A stretch of DNA of 64,000 nucleotides from CAVUCH01 sp963739995. GTDB taxonomy: Bacteria > Acidobacteriota > Vicinamibacteria > Vicinamibacterales > JAENWD01. Numbering within the stretch: position 1 is the stretch's first letter; each line of letters begins with the position of its first letter. Both the position numbers and the translations under genes were made by a program. Positions 51,733-60,788 of the stretch are shown piece by piece. The stretch is taken from contig CAVUCH010000004.1 in assembly GCA_963739995.1 (NCBI GenBank), forward strand, positions 372,001 to 436,000, written 5' to 3'. The notes under the pieces were generated by a model. The model was not told the origin of the DNA. It saw only the letters and a program-made list of their open reading frames with translations, and made no database searches.

Positions 51733-52809
51733 ATGCCCAATCCCCTGCGCGTCCTGGTGGTCGGCTGCGGCAACATGGGCGCGAGCCACGCGCGTGCCTA
51801 TCACCGGATGCCGGAATTCGAGATCGCCGGCCTCGTCAGCCGCGGGAGCGCCTCGCGCGGGGCGCTCAGCACGGAGCTGGGCGGCCTCCCGGAGTTCAGC
51901 CAGTACGAAGAGGCGCTCGCAATCACGAAACCCGACGTCGTGAGCATCAATACGTATCCCGAAACCCACGGGCCGTACGCCAGAGCGGCCATCGACGCGG
52001 GCTGCCATGTCTTCTGCGAGAAGCCGCTGGCCGTGTCAGTGGAAGAGGCCCAGGCGATCGTGGACGCGGCGCGGGCGCGGAGGCGCAAGCTCGTGATCGG
52101 CTACATCCTGCGCGTCCACCCGGCGTGGACGCGGTTCATCGAGATCGCGCGGACGCTCGGCACACCGCTCGTGATGCGCATGAACCTGAATCAGCAGAGC
52201 CATGGCCGTGCGTGGGACTGGCATCGCAACCTGATGGCGTCGATGAGCCCGATCGTCGACTGCGGGGTCCACTACGTGGACGTCATGTGCCAGATGACCG
52301 GTGCCCGACCCATACGGGTGTCGGCGATCGGCGCGCGCCTCACCAACGATCTCCAGCCTGGCATGTACAACTACGGGCAGCTGCAGGTCACCTTCGAGGA
52401 CGGCTCGGTCGGATGGTACGAAGCCGGCTGGGGGCCGATGATGAGCGAGGTGGCCTTTTTCGTGAAGGACGTGATTGGGCCGAAGGGGTGCGTGTCGATC
52501 GTGAAGGATCCGAACGACGCCACTGCCACCGGCTCGGACGACATCGACAGCCACACGAAGACGAACTGTCTGCGCCTGCACCACAGCGCGCTCGACGCGA
52601 ACAACGAGTTCGTCAAGGCAGACGAGTTCATCAGCACCGAGGACGAACCCGACCACCAGGGCCTCTGCGACCGCGAGCAGGCTTATCTCCTGCGCGCGAT
52701 CACGGACGATCTGGACCTCTCGGCACACATGCAGGATGCGGTGAACAGCCTGCGCATTGTCCTCGCCGCCGATGAGAGCTTCCGCACGGGTCAGGTTGTC
52801 ACGCTGTAA
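51733..52809 (+). CDS. Gfo/Idh/MocA-family oxidoreductase
   Basis: The product is 358 residues from ATG 51733. The N-terminal Rossmann motif is RVLVVGCGNMGASHARAYHRM. The EKPLA block (CHVFCEKPLAVSVEEAQAIV, about residues 92-110) is the family hallmark. The C-terminal alpha/beta domain has MSPIVDCGVHYVDVMCQMTG, with the catalytic D-x3-H motif. Members oxidise or reduce sugar hydroxyls or related groups with NAD(P). The gene diverges from the NagB-like/PIG-L pair with a 100-bp gap, so the two units probably share a control region. The 3' end overlaps the read-through tail of the GH1 gene only because of a probable indel in GH1. Confidence 0.88.
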   Translation: MPNPLRVLVVGCGNMGASHARAYHRMPEFEIAGLVSRGSASRGALSTELGGLPEFSQYEEALAITKPDVVSINTYPETHGPYARAAIDAGCHVFCEKPLAVSVEEAQAIVDAARARRRKLVIGYILRVHPAWTRFIEIARTLGTPLVMRMNLNQQSHGRAWDWHRNLMASMSPIVDCGVHYVDVMCQMTGARPIRVSAIGARLTNDLQPGMYNYGQLQVTFEDGSVGWYEAGWGPMMSEVAFFVKDVIGPKGCVSIVKDPNDATATGSDDIDSHTKTNCLRLHHSALDANNEFVKADEFISTEDEPDHQGLCDREQAYLLRAITDDLDLSAHMQDAVNSLRIVLAADESFRTGQVVTL

Positions 52810-52876
52810 CTGACGCGTGAACAGCAACCACAACGAACACCAGGGCCACAGGAACGCATCCATGTGATCCCGAGGC

Positions 52877-54356
52877 TCAGAGCACCGCGTTCTGCGCGAT
52901 CGACCGCCTTGTAGAACTGGGCGCTCAGCTTCGGTGTGCGCTTCTGGGTGTCGAAGTCCACGTGGTGCAGGCCGAACCGGTTCGTGTAGCCGTCGGCCCA
53001 CTCGAAGTTGTCCATCAGGCTCCACAGGAAATACCCGTTGACGGGGACGCCCTCGGCTGTCGCGCGCTGCAGCTGAGTGAGGTAGTTCCGGAGGTACATC
53101 ACGCGATCGGTGTCGTAGACGATCCCGTCGGCTGCGGGGACGTCGGACGATGAACAGCCGTTCTCGGTGATGTAGATCTCCTTCGCCTTCCAGATCTGCG
53201 CGGCATGCCGCGGGCCCCAGTAGAGCGCCTCCGGTCCGACGAAGAGCCACGGTGAGGCCATGCGTGGAAACGATGCGGGGTGCGGCACGACAGCGAAACC
53301 CTGCGGCGAGGCATCGGCCCGGACGTAGACCGGCGTGTAGATGTTGATGCCGAGGAAGTCGAGCGGGCTCGAAATGATCTTCAGGTCCTCGGGCGTGAAC
53401 TTCGGGGCGTCGGCGCCGGCCGTCGAGAGATACAGGTCGGTGTACTTGCCTTCCTGGATCACCGTCATGTACTGCGCGTTCAGCTCGCGCGTCGCTCGGA
53501 CGGCGGCCTCGATGTGCTCGGGCGTCTCGATCACGGGCGCGCAGATGGTCATGTTTTCCGCAACCCCCACCTTCGTACCTGGTTTGGCGTGCGCGCGGAT
53601 CGCCTGCACGGCGAGGCCGTGGCCGAGCACCGCGTGGTGGCGCGTCTGATTGAAACGTCCAGGCGGCAGCTTGAGTCCCGGGGCATGGATGCCGACCCTG
53701 TACCCCAGCTCCACGAAGGCGCCGAACTCGTTGATCGTGAAGATGTGCTTCACGCGGTCGGTGAGCCGCTCCGCGACGTAGCCGGCGTAGGTGGCGAACG
53801 CGTTCGCGGTGTCGCGCGACTCCCAGCCGCCCCCGCGGTCCTGGAGCGACTGCGGCAGGTCCCAGTGGTACAAGGTGGCAAACGGCTGGATGCCGTTCGC
53901 GAGCAGCTCGTCGACCAGGCGGTTGTAGAAGTCGAGCCCCTTCGGGTTCGCGGCGCCGTCACCCTGGGGGAACACGCGCGGCCAGGCGATCGAGAAGCGG
54001 TAGGCCTTCACGCCGAGCGCCTTCATCAGCTGCACGTCTTCCTTGTAGCGGTGGTAGTGGTCGTCGGCGACATCGCCGGTGGCGTTGTTCACGACCTTGC
54101 CGGGCGTGTGCGAGAACGTGTCCCATACGGACGGGGCCCGGCCGTCCTCCGTGACGGCCCCCTCGACCTGATAGGAGGCGGTGGCTGTCCCCCAGAGAAA
54201 GCCGTTGGGAAACGCGCGCGGCGCGGTGGCCTGGGAGGCGCTGCCGGTGGCCGTCTGCGGCTCTGCGGCCGGGCCGAACGCGGGCGCGGCAGAGGCCCCG
54301 AGAGCCGCGGTGCCGGCAATCTTCGCGAAAGCACGACGCGTTACCGTGTGTGACAT
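52877..54356 (-). CDS. GH1 beta-glucosidase, Tat-exported, probable single-base insertion at the C-terminus
   Basis: The start is ATG 54356. A Tat leader is present (MSHTVTRRAFAKIAGTAALGASAAPA). The GH1 core starts FPNGFLWGTATASYQVEG (50-67). The acid/base Glu is E210 in TINEFG (the family norm is NEP, so Phe replaces Pro), and the nucleophile is E398 in ITENG. The WSLMDNFEWADGY block near the end is intact. As read the frame runs on to 52791 with an atypical tail. Removing one base near 52901 (GGTCGATCGC) gives the normal end KAVIAQNAVL followed by TGA at 52877-52879. The enzyme hydrolyses beta-glucosides outside the cytoplasm. Next to the PIG-L, NagB-like and Gfo genes it may release sugar from glycosides. 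Confidence 0.85.
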
Positions 54357-54546
54357 GAGTGCCAACTCCCTTCCGGCCATTATGTAGGAGATGGCTGGGC
54401 CTCAGCCGCAACGCCGGGCATGGCGGCTGGTCCCAGCAGGGCCGCAGCCTCAGCCGGATCGCCGGCTATGGCCGGGTGATGACAGCGCAGGGCGCGGGAG
54501 CGGAAGCGCCGGCCAAGCGCCCCGCAATCTGAGATAATCCCCCCGA

Positions 54547-57241
54547 ATGAACAAAGCAGCCGCCGTCGGAATCCTGATCGTCCTCGCCGCGCTGCAGACC
54601 ACGGCGCAGGAGCGTGGCGCGCGTGCGCTGCCGCCTCCCGCCGGTCGCACCATCGATTTCGTCGCTGATGTCCAGCCGATCCTCGAGAGGAGCTGCGCCC
54701 GGTGCCACGCGCGGGGCCGGATCAAGGGCGGCTTCAGCATCGAGTCGCGCGAGACGCTGCTGAAGGGCGGCGACAACGGCCCGGCCGTCGTACTCGGCCG
54801 GAGTGACGAGAGCGAGCTCGTCGCGCTGGTGGCGGGACTCGACCCCGAGAACGTCATGCCGCAGAAGGGATCGCGGCTCACCGAGCAGCAGATCGGCATT
54901 CTTCGCGCGTGGATCGATCAGGGTGCATCGTGGGCGCCCGGCGTAAGCTTCGCGCGTGCGGAGCCGCGGAACCTTCAGCCGCGGCGACCGGCTCTCCCGG
55001 GCGCCGACACGCCGGCAGAGGCACCACCCGCGCACAGCGTGTCGCAGGCGGGCGCCGGCCGTGCGGTGCCCGAGGGCGGGCCGAGCCGGTTACCCGAGTC
55101 CGGAGATGCCCACCCGGTCGATCGCCTGCTCGGTCCCTATTACGCTGCCCACAACATCTCGCCGTCCGCGCGCGCCGACGATCGCGCCCTCATCCGCCGG
55201 ATGTATCTCGACGTCGTCGGTCAGCTGCCTCCGCCCGATGCCGTCCGCACTTTTGTCGCAGATCCGGGGGCAGACAAACGTACGCGGCTGGTCCAGCATC
55301 TGCTTGCCGATCGCGTGGGGTACGCCGAGCACTGGCTGACGTTCTGGAACGACCTGCTCAGGAACGACTACCGCGGCACGGGCTATATCGACGGTGGACG
55401 CGAGCAGATCACGGAATGGCTTTACTCGGCGCTCGTCACCAACGTGCCGTTCGACCGCTTCGTGGCGCAGCTGGTGGACCCGGTACCGGGCTCCGCGGGG
55501 TTCAGCAAAGGGATTGTCTGGCGCGGGGTGGTGAACGCGAGCCAGACGCCGGAGATGCAGGCCGCGCAGAATATCGCGCAGGTGTTCATGGGCGTGAACC
55601 TGAAGTGCGCGTCGTGTCATGACAGCTTCATCAACGACTGGCAGCTGTCGGATGCGTACGGCATGGCGAGCATCTATTCGGATCAGCCGCTTCCCATGGT
55701 CGAGTGCGACAAGCCGACGGGTTCGACGGCCAAAGTGAGGTTCCTCTACCCGCAGGTCGGCGCGATCGACCCGGCAGCCCCGAAGCCGCAGCGGTTGAAT
55801 CAGCTCGCGATGGCACTGACCGGCGAACGGAACGGCCGTCTCTCGCGCACGTTCGTCAACCGCGTGTGGGCACGCTTGATGGGGCGGGGCCTGGTCGAGC
55901 CAATCGACGACATGGAGCGCGAAGCGTGGCACCCCGACCTGCTCGACTGGCTCGCCGAGGACTTCGTCGCGAGCGGGTACAACGCGCAGGCGATGCTCGA
56001 GCGGATTCTCACCTCGGACGCTTACCAGCGCGCCGCTGTCGACCTGCCGGATCGCGTGGACGCCTACACGTTCCAGGGCCCCGCCATCCGCCGGCTCACG
56101 GCCGAACAGTTCGCCGACGCGCTTGGCGCAGTCACCGGCGTCTGGCAGACAGCGCCTGCCGGCGATTTCGACTTCACGGTCGCCGGCACGGACGGCGCAC
56201 CCCCAGTGCGTGGCCGGTGGATCGAGCGCCCGCGGGCCGGCTCTGGCCGCCGCGCCGATGCCGGCCCGCGCATCGCACCGACGCACGTAGCGCCCGGCCT
56301 CGGCCGGACGCCGGTGGCGGCGACCGCCGGCTTCAGCCGGACTCCTGCACCGCCCGCGACGGGCCGCACGGCATCGGCCGCCCCGAGCCCCTGGTTCGCC
56401 CGCGGCCGCTTCTCGCTGGACGTTCAACCGGCCACGGCACATATCCTCGTGGGCGCTGATCGCCCGTACCGTCCTGTACGTGAACGGCGAGAAGATTGCG
56501 GAACAGAAGAGGCCAGCCGCGGCGCGCCTGATTGACATCGGCCCGCACGTGCAGCGAGGCGACAACGTCATCGCGGTCGCCATCGGCGCGGAGCGGGCTG
56601 AAGACACCGACGAGAGTGCGGCCCCGGCGGCAACCCGACGCGACGGCCTGTTCACGCAGGTGCTGATCCGCCGCCGTTTCGCCGCGAGCGCGCCGATTGA
56701 AACCGCCGCCCTGTCGCGCCGGGCGTGGCACGTGTCGACGACTGCCGGAGACGGCTGGGAGCGTCCCGCGTTCGAAGACCGGGCGTGGACGCTTGCGTCC
56801 GAACGGCCCGGGACCGCCGGCGGGTCGGCAGCGTCGCGCACGGCGATTGCCCGTGCCCTCGCCACGGCCGGCCGCGTCGGGCGCACGCGTGCTGCGCTCA
56901 CCGTGGCGGACCCCCTCACGACGGCCCTGGGGCGGCCGTCGCGCGAGCAGGTGGTCACGAGCCGTGCCACGCCAGCGACGACGCTGCAGGCGCTGGAGTT
57001 ATTGAACGGAGGTACGCTGGCGGAGTACATCGGGCGCGCGGCCGGGGAGCTCATGGAGGAAAGCCCGGGGTCACCCGCAGCGATCGTCGACCTCCTCTAT
57101 CTGCGTGCCCTGGGTCGGTCGCCAACGGAAACGGAAGCGCGCACGTGCGGCGAGATGCTCGGCACCGGGCTGGAGAAAGCGGGGGTCGAAGATCTCCTGT
57201 GGTCCATCGCGATGTTGCCGGAATTCCAGCTGATTCACTGA
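54547..57241 (+). pseudogene. PSCyt1/DUF1549/DUF1553 (PSD1) cytochrome-like protein, one frameshift
   Basis: The protein is about 897 residues when joined. It has a signal peptide, then a PSCyt1 haem motif (CARCH, in RSCARCHARGR), DUF1549 (DDRALIRRMYLDVVGQLPPPDAVRTF), a second CxxCH in LKCASCHDSFINDW, and DUF1553 (LNQLAMALTGERNGRLSRTFVNRVWARLMG). Two Pro/Ala-rich linkers lie at about 145-190 and 555-625. The C-terminal frame from about 56475 has DNVIAVAI, ALGRPSREQVVT and TTLQALELLNG, the PSD1 end. Removing one C near 56474 (CCGTCCTGTACG) joins them: DRPYR then LYVNGEKIA. The next gene is DUF1501, 2 bp after the stop. This pair is typical of Planctomycetes and Acidobacteriota and acts at the outer surface. 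Its substrate is unknown. Confidence 0.85.
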
Positions 57242-57243
57242 CC

Positions 57244-58762
57244 ATGACGCATAGACACCTCGAACGCCGATGCTGTCGGAGACCCACGCGGCGTGAGTTC
57301 CTGGCCACCGCGGGCGCCGCCACGCTTGGCGCGCTGGCAGCGGGCAACCCCCGCGCGGTCTGGGCGCAGTCGCCGGAGCGGATCACGCCGACCGCCGACA
57401 CCCTGATCGTCTTGTGGATGGGCGGTGGGATGGCGCACACCGAAACCTTCGACCCGAAGCGGTACACCCCATTCGAGCGCGGCCTGCGGCCCGAGCAGGT
57501 GCTCAGCACGTTCCCGTCCATCGACACGGCCGTGGACGGCATCCGCTTCTCCCAGGGTCTGGAGGGCCTCGCCGGGGTGATGGACCGCGGGACGCTGATC
57601 CGCAGCTATACCGCGGGCGATCTCGGCTTCATCCTCCACTCGCGCCATCAATACCAGTGGCACACCGGCTACGCGCCCCCGCAGACGGTTGCGGCTCCCC
57701 ACATCGGCGCCGTTGTCGCCCGTACGCTTGGCCCGCGCGACCCGGCCGTGCCCGCGTTCATCAACATCGGGCAGCGCCTCGACCTCGGCGAGGGTGAGGA
57801 GCTGAAGGCATTCACGACGGCGGGGTTCCTCGGCAGCGAGCATGGACCCTTCAGCATCCCGTTCCCCGAGGACGCGGCGGATAGCGTGCGGCCCCCCGCC
57901 GGCATGACGCCCGGCCGCTTCGAGGATCGGAACCGCTTCTACAAGCGGCTGCTCGAGGCGAGCCCCATAGGCCAGCACGGGAGCGCGTACCAGCGCGAGT
58001 CGTTGCTGCGCGCGTACGATAACGCGCACCGGCTCCTCAGCTCCCCCGCCGCCGCGGCGTTCGATCTTTCACTCGAACCGCTCGAGCACGTCCGCAAGTA
58101 CGCCCCCCAGGTACGAGCCCGGGCAACGCTTCAGCGCGGCGCAGGATCGCTTCGGCGCGCGTTACGAACAGCAGATGGTTGGACGCTTCGGCCTCGGCTG
58201 CCTGCTCGCGAGGCGCCTCACCGAGGCAGGTGCACGGTTCATCGAGGTGACGACCGAGTACATTCCGTTTCTGAACTGGGACACGCACGAGAACGGCCAC
58301 ACCCGCACCGCCGACATGAAACGGCAGATCGATGCCCCGATTGCGCAGCTGGTGCGCGATCTCGAGGAGCGCGGCCTGCTCAATCGCACGCTCATCGTGG
58401 TCGCGAGCGAGTTCAGCCGAGACCTGATCATCGAAGGCAAGCCGGATCGTCGCGTGAAGGACCAGGTTGAGATCCCCGACACGATCACCGAGCCGGCGCA
58501 CTACGGGATGCACCGGCACTTCACGGACGCCGGGTCGGTCCTGCTGTTCGGCGGCGGGATGAAGCGCGGGCACCTGCACGGCCTCACGTCCGACGAGCGC
58601 CCGTGCCGCACGCTGAAGGACCCCGTGCACATCCAGGATCTGCACGCGACCATCTACCGCGCGATGGGCATCCCCGCGACGCTCTCGTACGAGATCGAGG
58701 AGCGGCCGTTCTATGTGACCCACGACGGCAAGGGCAAAGCCATCGAGAGCCTGTTCGCCTGA
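57244..58762 (+). pseudogene. DUF1501-family (sulfatase-like) Tat-exported protein, one frameshift in a C6 run
   Basis: The protein is about 505 residues when joined. A Tat leader is present (RRPTRREFLATAGAATLGALAAG). The first frame holds DTLIVLWMGGGMAHTETFDPK (typical DUF1501 start), IRSYTAGDLGFILHSRHQYQWHTG and VPAFINIGQRLDLG. The second frame from about 58110 holds FSAAQDRFGARYEQQMVGRFGLGCLLARRLTEAGARFIEVTTEY, then FLNWDTHENGHTRTADMKRQIDAPIAQLVRDLEERGLLNRTLIVVASEFSRD. The break is at six consecutive C (58103-58108). Five C would join the frames (KYAP, then RYEPGQRF). A homopolymer indel is the typical form of a sequencing error. It is coupled to the PSD1 gene before it. DUF1501 proteins belong to the alkaline phosphatase/sulfatase superfamily. 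Confidence 0.85.
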
Positions 58763-58802
58763 GCGCTCCCCTGCCCCGGGACCTGCGGCTGCCGGACGGT
58801 TC

Positions 58803-59423
58803 TTACGCTGCACGCGGCGCAGAACGCTGGGCCTTCCGGCTCTGGCGAATCAGCGTCCAGATCCCCGCAACGGTCACGACAATCGCGACGACCGTGAATC
58901 CGATGACGATGGCCTGGAACAGATCGGACTGCATCCAGCCGAGAATGCGGCGCCCGTAGACGACTGCAAGGGTGGCTTCGACCCCGAAACGCACGACCCG
59001 AACGATGCCCAGCGTGAGGAAGAAACGCGTCTTGCTCACCGCGAGCGCGCCGCACGTCAGCACGAACGGGGTGAGCGGGAAGGGTGGCGGCATCATCGCC
59101 GGGAGGGCGAAGGCGATGGCCCCGCTGTGACGCACGCGCCGCTTGACATGGTCGAGCCGGCGGGCGGAGACGAAGCGTTCGAGCCCGTGTTCGCCGGCGC
59201 GGCGGCCAATCCAGAAGGTGATCGCGCCGCCAATCAACGACCCCGTCGTAGCCATTGCCACGTAAAGGACCGCTGCCTCCGGCCGGCGTGCAGTCAGGAT
59301 GATTACCCCCGCGTCCACGGCGAACGGGAGGAAAAAGAGCATCGACATGTCGAGCGCCGCGAGTGCCAGTAGCCCGAATGGCGAGAGGAAGTAGGCAAAG
59401 AGCGACGCGAAAAACGCGCGCAT
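58803..59423 (-). CDS. YqaA/DedA-type (SNARE-associated) membrane protein
   Basis: The product is 206 residues from ATG 59423. It starts MRAFFASLFAYFLSPFGLLALAALDMSMLFFLPFAVDAGVIILTARRP. The central block GSLIGGAITFWIGRRAGEHGLERF (about 62-85) and the reentrant motif FALPAMMPPPFPLTPFVLTCGALAVSKTRFFL (about 105-136) fit the YqaA/DedA (SNARE-associated, PF09335) fold of undecaprenyl-phosphate or phospholipid carriers. Four to six hydrophobic segments are visible. Its 3' end faces the DUF1501 gene, 40 bp away. The open frame extends upstream to 59564, but the Arg-rich N-terminal part has no similarity and was rejected. Confidence 0.82.
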   Translation of the reverse strand: MRAFFASLFAYFLSPFGLLALAALDMSMLFFLPFAVDAGVIILTARRPEAAVLYVAMATTGSLIGGAITFWIGRRAGEHGLERFVSARRLDHVKRRVRHSGAIAFALPAMMPPPFPLTPFVLTCGALAVSKTRFFLTLGIVRVVRFGVEATLAVVYGRRILGWMQSDLFQAIVIGFTVVAIVVTVAGIWTLIRQSRKAQRSAPRAA

Positions 59424-59527
59424 TCCCGGCGCTCTGCAAATTTCGTGACCGATCGAGGCGCGGTGTCCGGCGGAGGGTTGGAGAAGGGCGGTGGTGACGC
59501 GGCGCGCACGTGAACGACCGCCGCGCG

Positions 59528-59560
59528 ACCTGCGGACCGGCCCGGTGCCGGCCCGCAGGT
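59528..59560 (-). terminator. GC-rich hairpin after the DUF4142 gene
   Basis: ACCTGCGG (59528-59535) and CCGCAGGT (59553-59560) pair as an 8-bp stem. The 17-base middle contains GGCC dyads that could extend it. It lies 13 bases past the end of the DUF4142 gene (minus strand). No T run is present. A factor-independent terminator is possible. Confidence 0.45.
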
Positions 59561-59572
59561 GCATGGTCGCTC

Positions 59573-60634
59573 TTACTGCCTGGGAGGCGTGGGAGGCGTG
59601 CTGCCGCTGCCGGTGCTCCCGGCACCGCTGCCGCTTCCGGTGTTCTCCGCGCCGCCGGAGTTGTCGCCACCGGTGTTGTTGCTCCTCGCAGACTCCTTCA
59701 CCTGATCTTCAAGCGAGCGCGCCTGCTCGAGATGCGCGCGCACCTTTGGCAGCGTCATCGCCGCCCACTCGTCCGCGGTCTTCGGCGCTGACATGCTGCC
59801 GGCCGACCCCGTGGCGCTGGAGCCACTGATGCCGCTGCTCGACGCGCCGGACGTCCCGGTCGAACCCGCTGTCGTTCCCGGCGTCCCGACGCTCGGCGTG
59901 CTCGTCTCGGTGCTGCCGCTCGTCGAACCGCTCGTGCCCGCCGTGCCCGACGTGGAGCTGCCCGAGGTGCCGGTCGTGCCGGTCGCGCTGGCACCTGACT
60001 GGTCGCCCGACGAGGTGCCTGCCGCGCCGGCCGTGCTCCGGTCGGAGGTCATCTCGGACCCTGACGCGGACTTGCCCGCACGCTTCTTCAGCAGCTTCTC
60101 CGCGTCCTTGTGCGCATCGACCATCGCATCCATGTAGGCGCGATCGAACTCGGAACCCTGAAGCTTGGCGAGCTTGTCGTTCAGCTTCTGGTGCTTGTTG
60201 TCGAGCGCGCTGGCCACCTGCAGGCCCTGGCTGCTGGCGGCCGTGCGCAGCTGCTCGAGCGCCCCGGTGTGCTCGTCTACCATCATCTGCGCGAACTGCT
60301 TGACCTGCGGATCCTGGGCCTGCTTTTGGGCGAGCTGGCCCAGTTGGATTTCGGCCATGTTCGCCACGGCGGCCTTCTCCACGAACTGCTGCAGCTCGTT
60401 GTTGTCGCCACTGCCCTGCGTGCCAGTCGTGGTGGCGGTGCCCGCCTGCTCGGTCGCTCCGCTCTGGTCGCCGATCGCGCTCGTGCCGGCCGTTGGTCCG
60501 CTCGAGCTGCCAGCCTGGCTGCCGCTCTGCGCACCGCCCGAGCCGGCGCCCTGCGCCGCGACCATTGGCACGCCTGCCGCCGTCGTCCACATGAGCGCCG
60601 CACACGCGGCCGTGACTACTTGTACTCGTCTCAC
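59573..60634 (-). CDS. DUF4142 ferritin-like exported protein with a Ser/Thr/Gly-rich linker
   Basis: The product is 353 residues from GTG 60634 with GAGGAGAG upstream. A signal peptide is seen (VQVVTAACAALMWTTAAGVPMVAAQ). The DUF4142 helices run from about 72 to 200: QQFVEKAAVANMAEIQLGQLAQKQAQDPQVKQFAQMMVDEHTGALEQL and SEFDRAYMDAMVDAHKDAEKLLKK. Residues about 205-290 are a low-complexity linker of SGTSGST and GTTGTSG units. Near the C-terminus is a second helical stretch (DEWAAMTLPKVRAHLEQARSLEDQVK), then another Gly/Ser tail. The family resembles ferritin but rarely keeps metal ligands. The function is not known. Longer readings to 60928 lack a signal peptide. It is divergent from the CocE-type gene. 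Confidence 0.85.
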   Translation of the reverse strand: MRRVQVVTAACAALMWTTAAGVPMVAAQGAGSGGAQSGSQAGSSSGPTAGTSAIGDQSGATEQAGTATTTGTQGSGDNNELQQFVEKAAVANMAEIQLGQLAQKQAQDPQVKQFAQMMVDEHTGALEQLRTAASSQGLQVASALDNKHQKLNDKLAKLQGSEFDRAYMDAMVDAHKDAEKLLKKRAGKSASGSEMTSDRSTAGAAGTSSGDQSGASATGTTGTSGSSTSGTAGTSGSTSGSTETSTPSVGTPGTTAGSTGTSGASSSGISGSSATGSAGSMSAPKTADEWAAMTLPKVRAHLEQARSLEDQVKESARSNNTGGDNSGGAENTGSGSGAGSTGSGSTPPTPPRQ

Positions 60635-60788
60635 GGTTCTCTCCTCACGCGTGGTGGTTACACGCGACTGTCGGCCTGCGGGAATCGCAGGCGCCGCATG
60701 ACCATTTGCAACCTGCGTGCACTCAACCGTACTAAACCCTGCCGTATTTCGTGGTCCGTACGTGATTTGTTGTAGGCTCTCCCGGTCG

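Noticed and set aside
55090..57054. Minus-strand open frame of 654 codons opposite the PSD1 gene
   Set aside because: Shadow composition; PSD1 domains on the plus strand explain the region.
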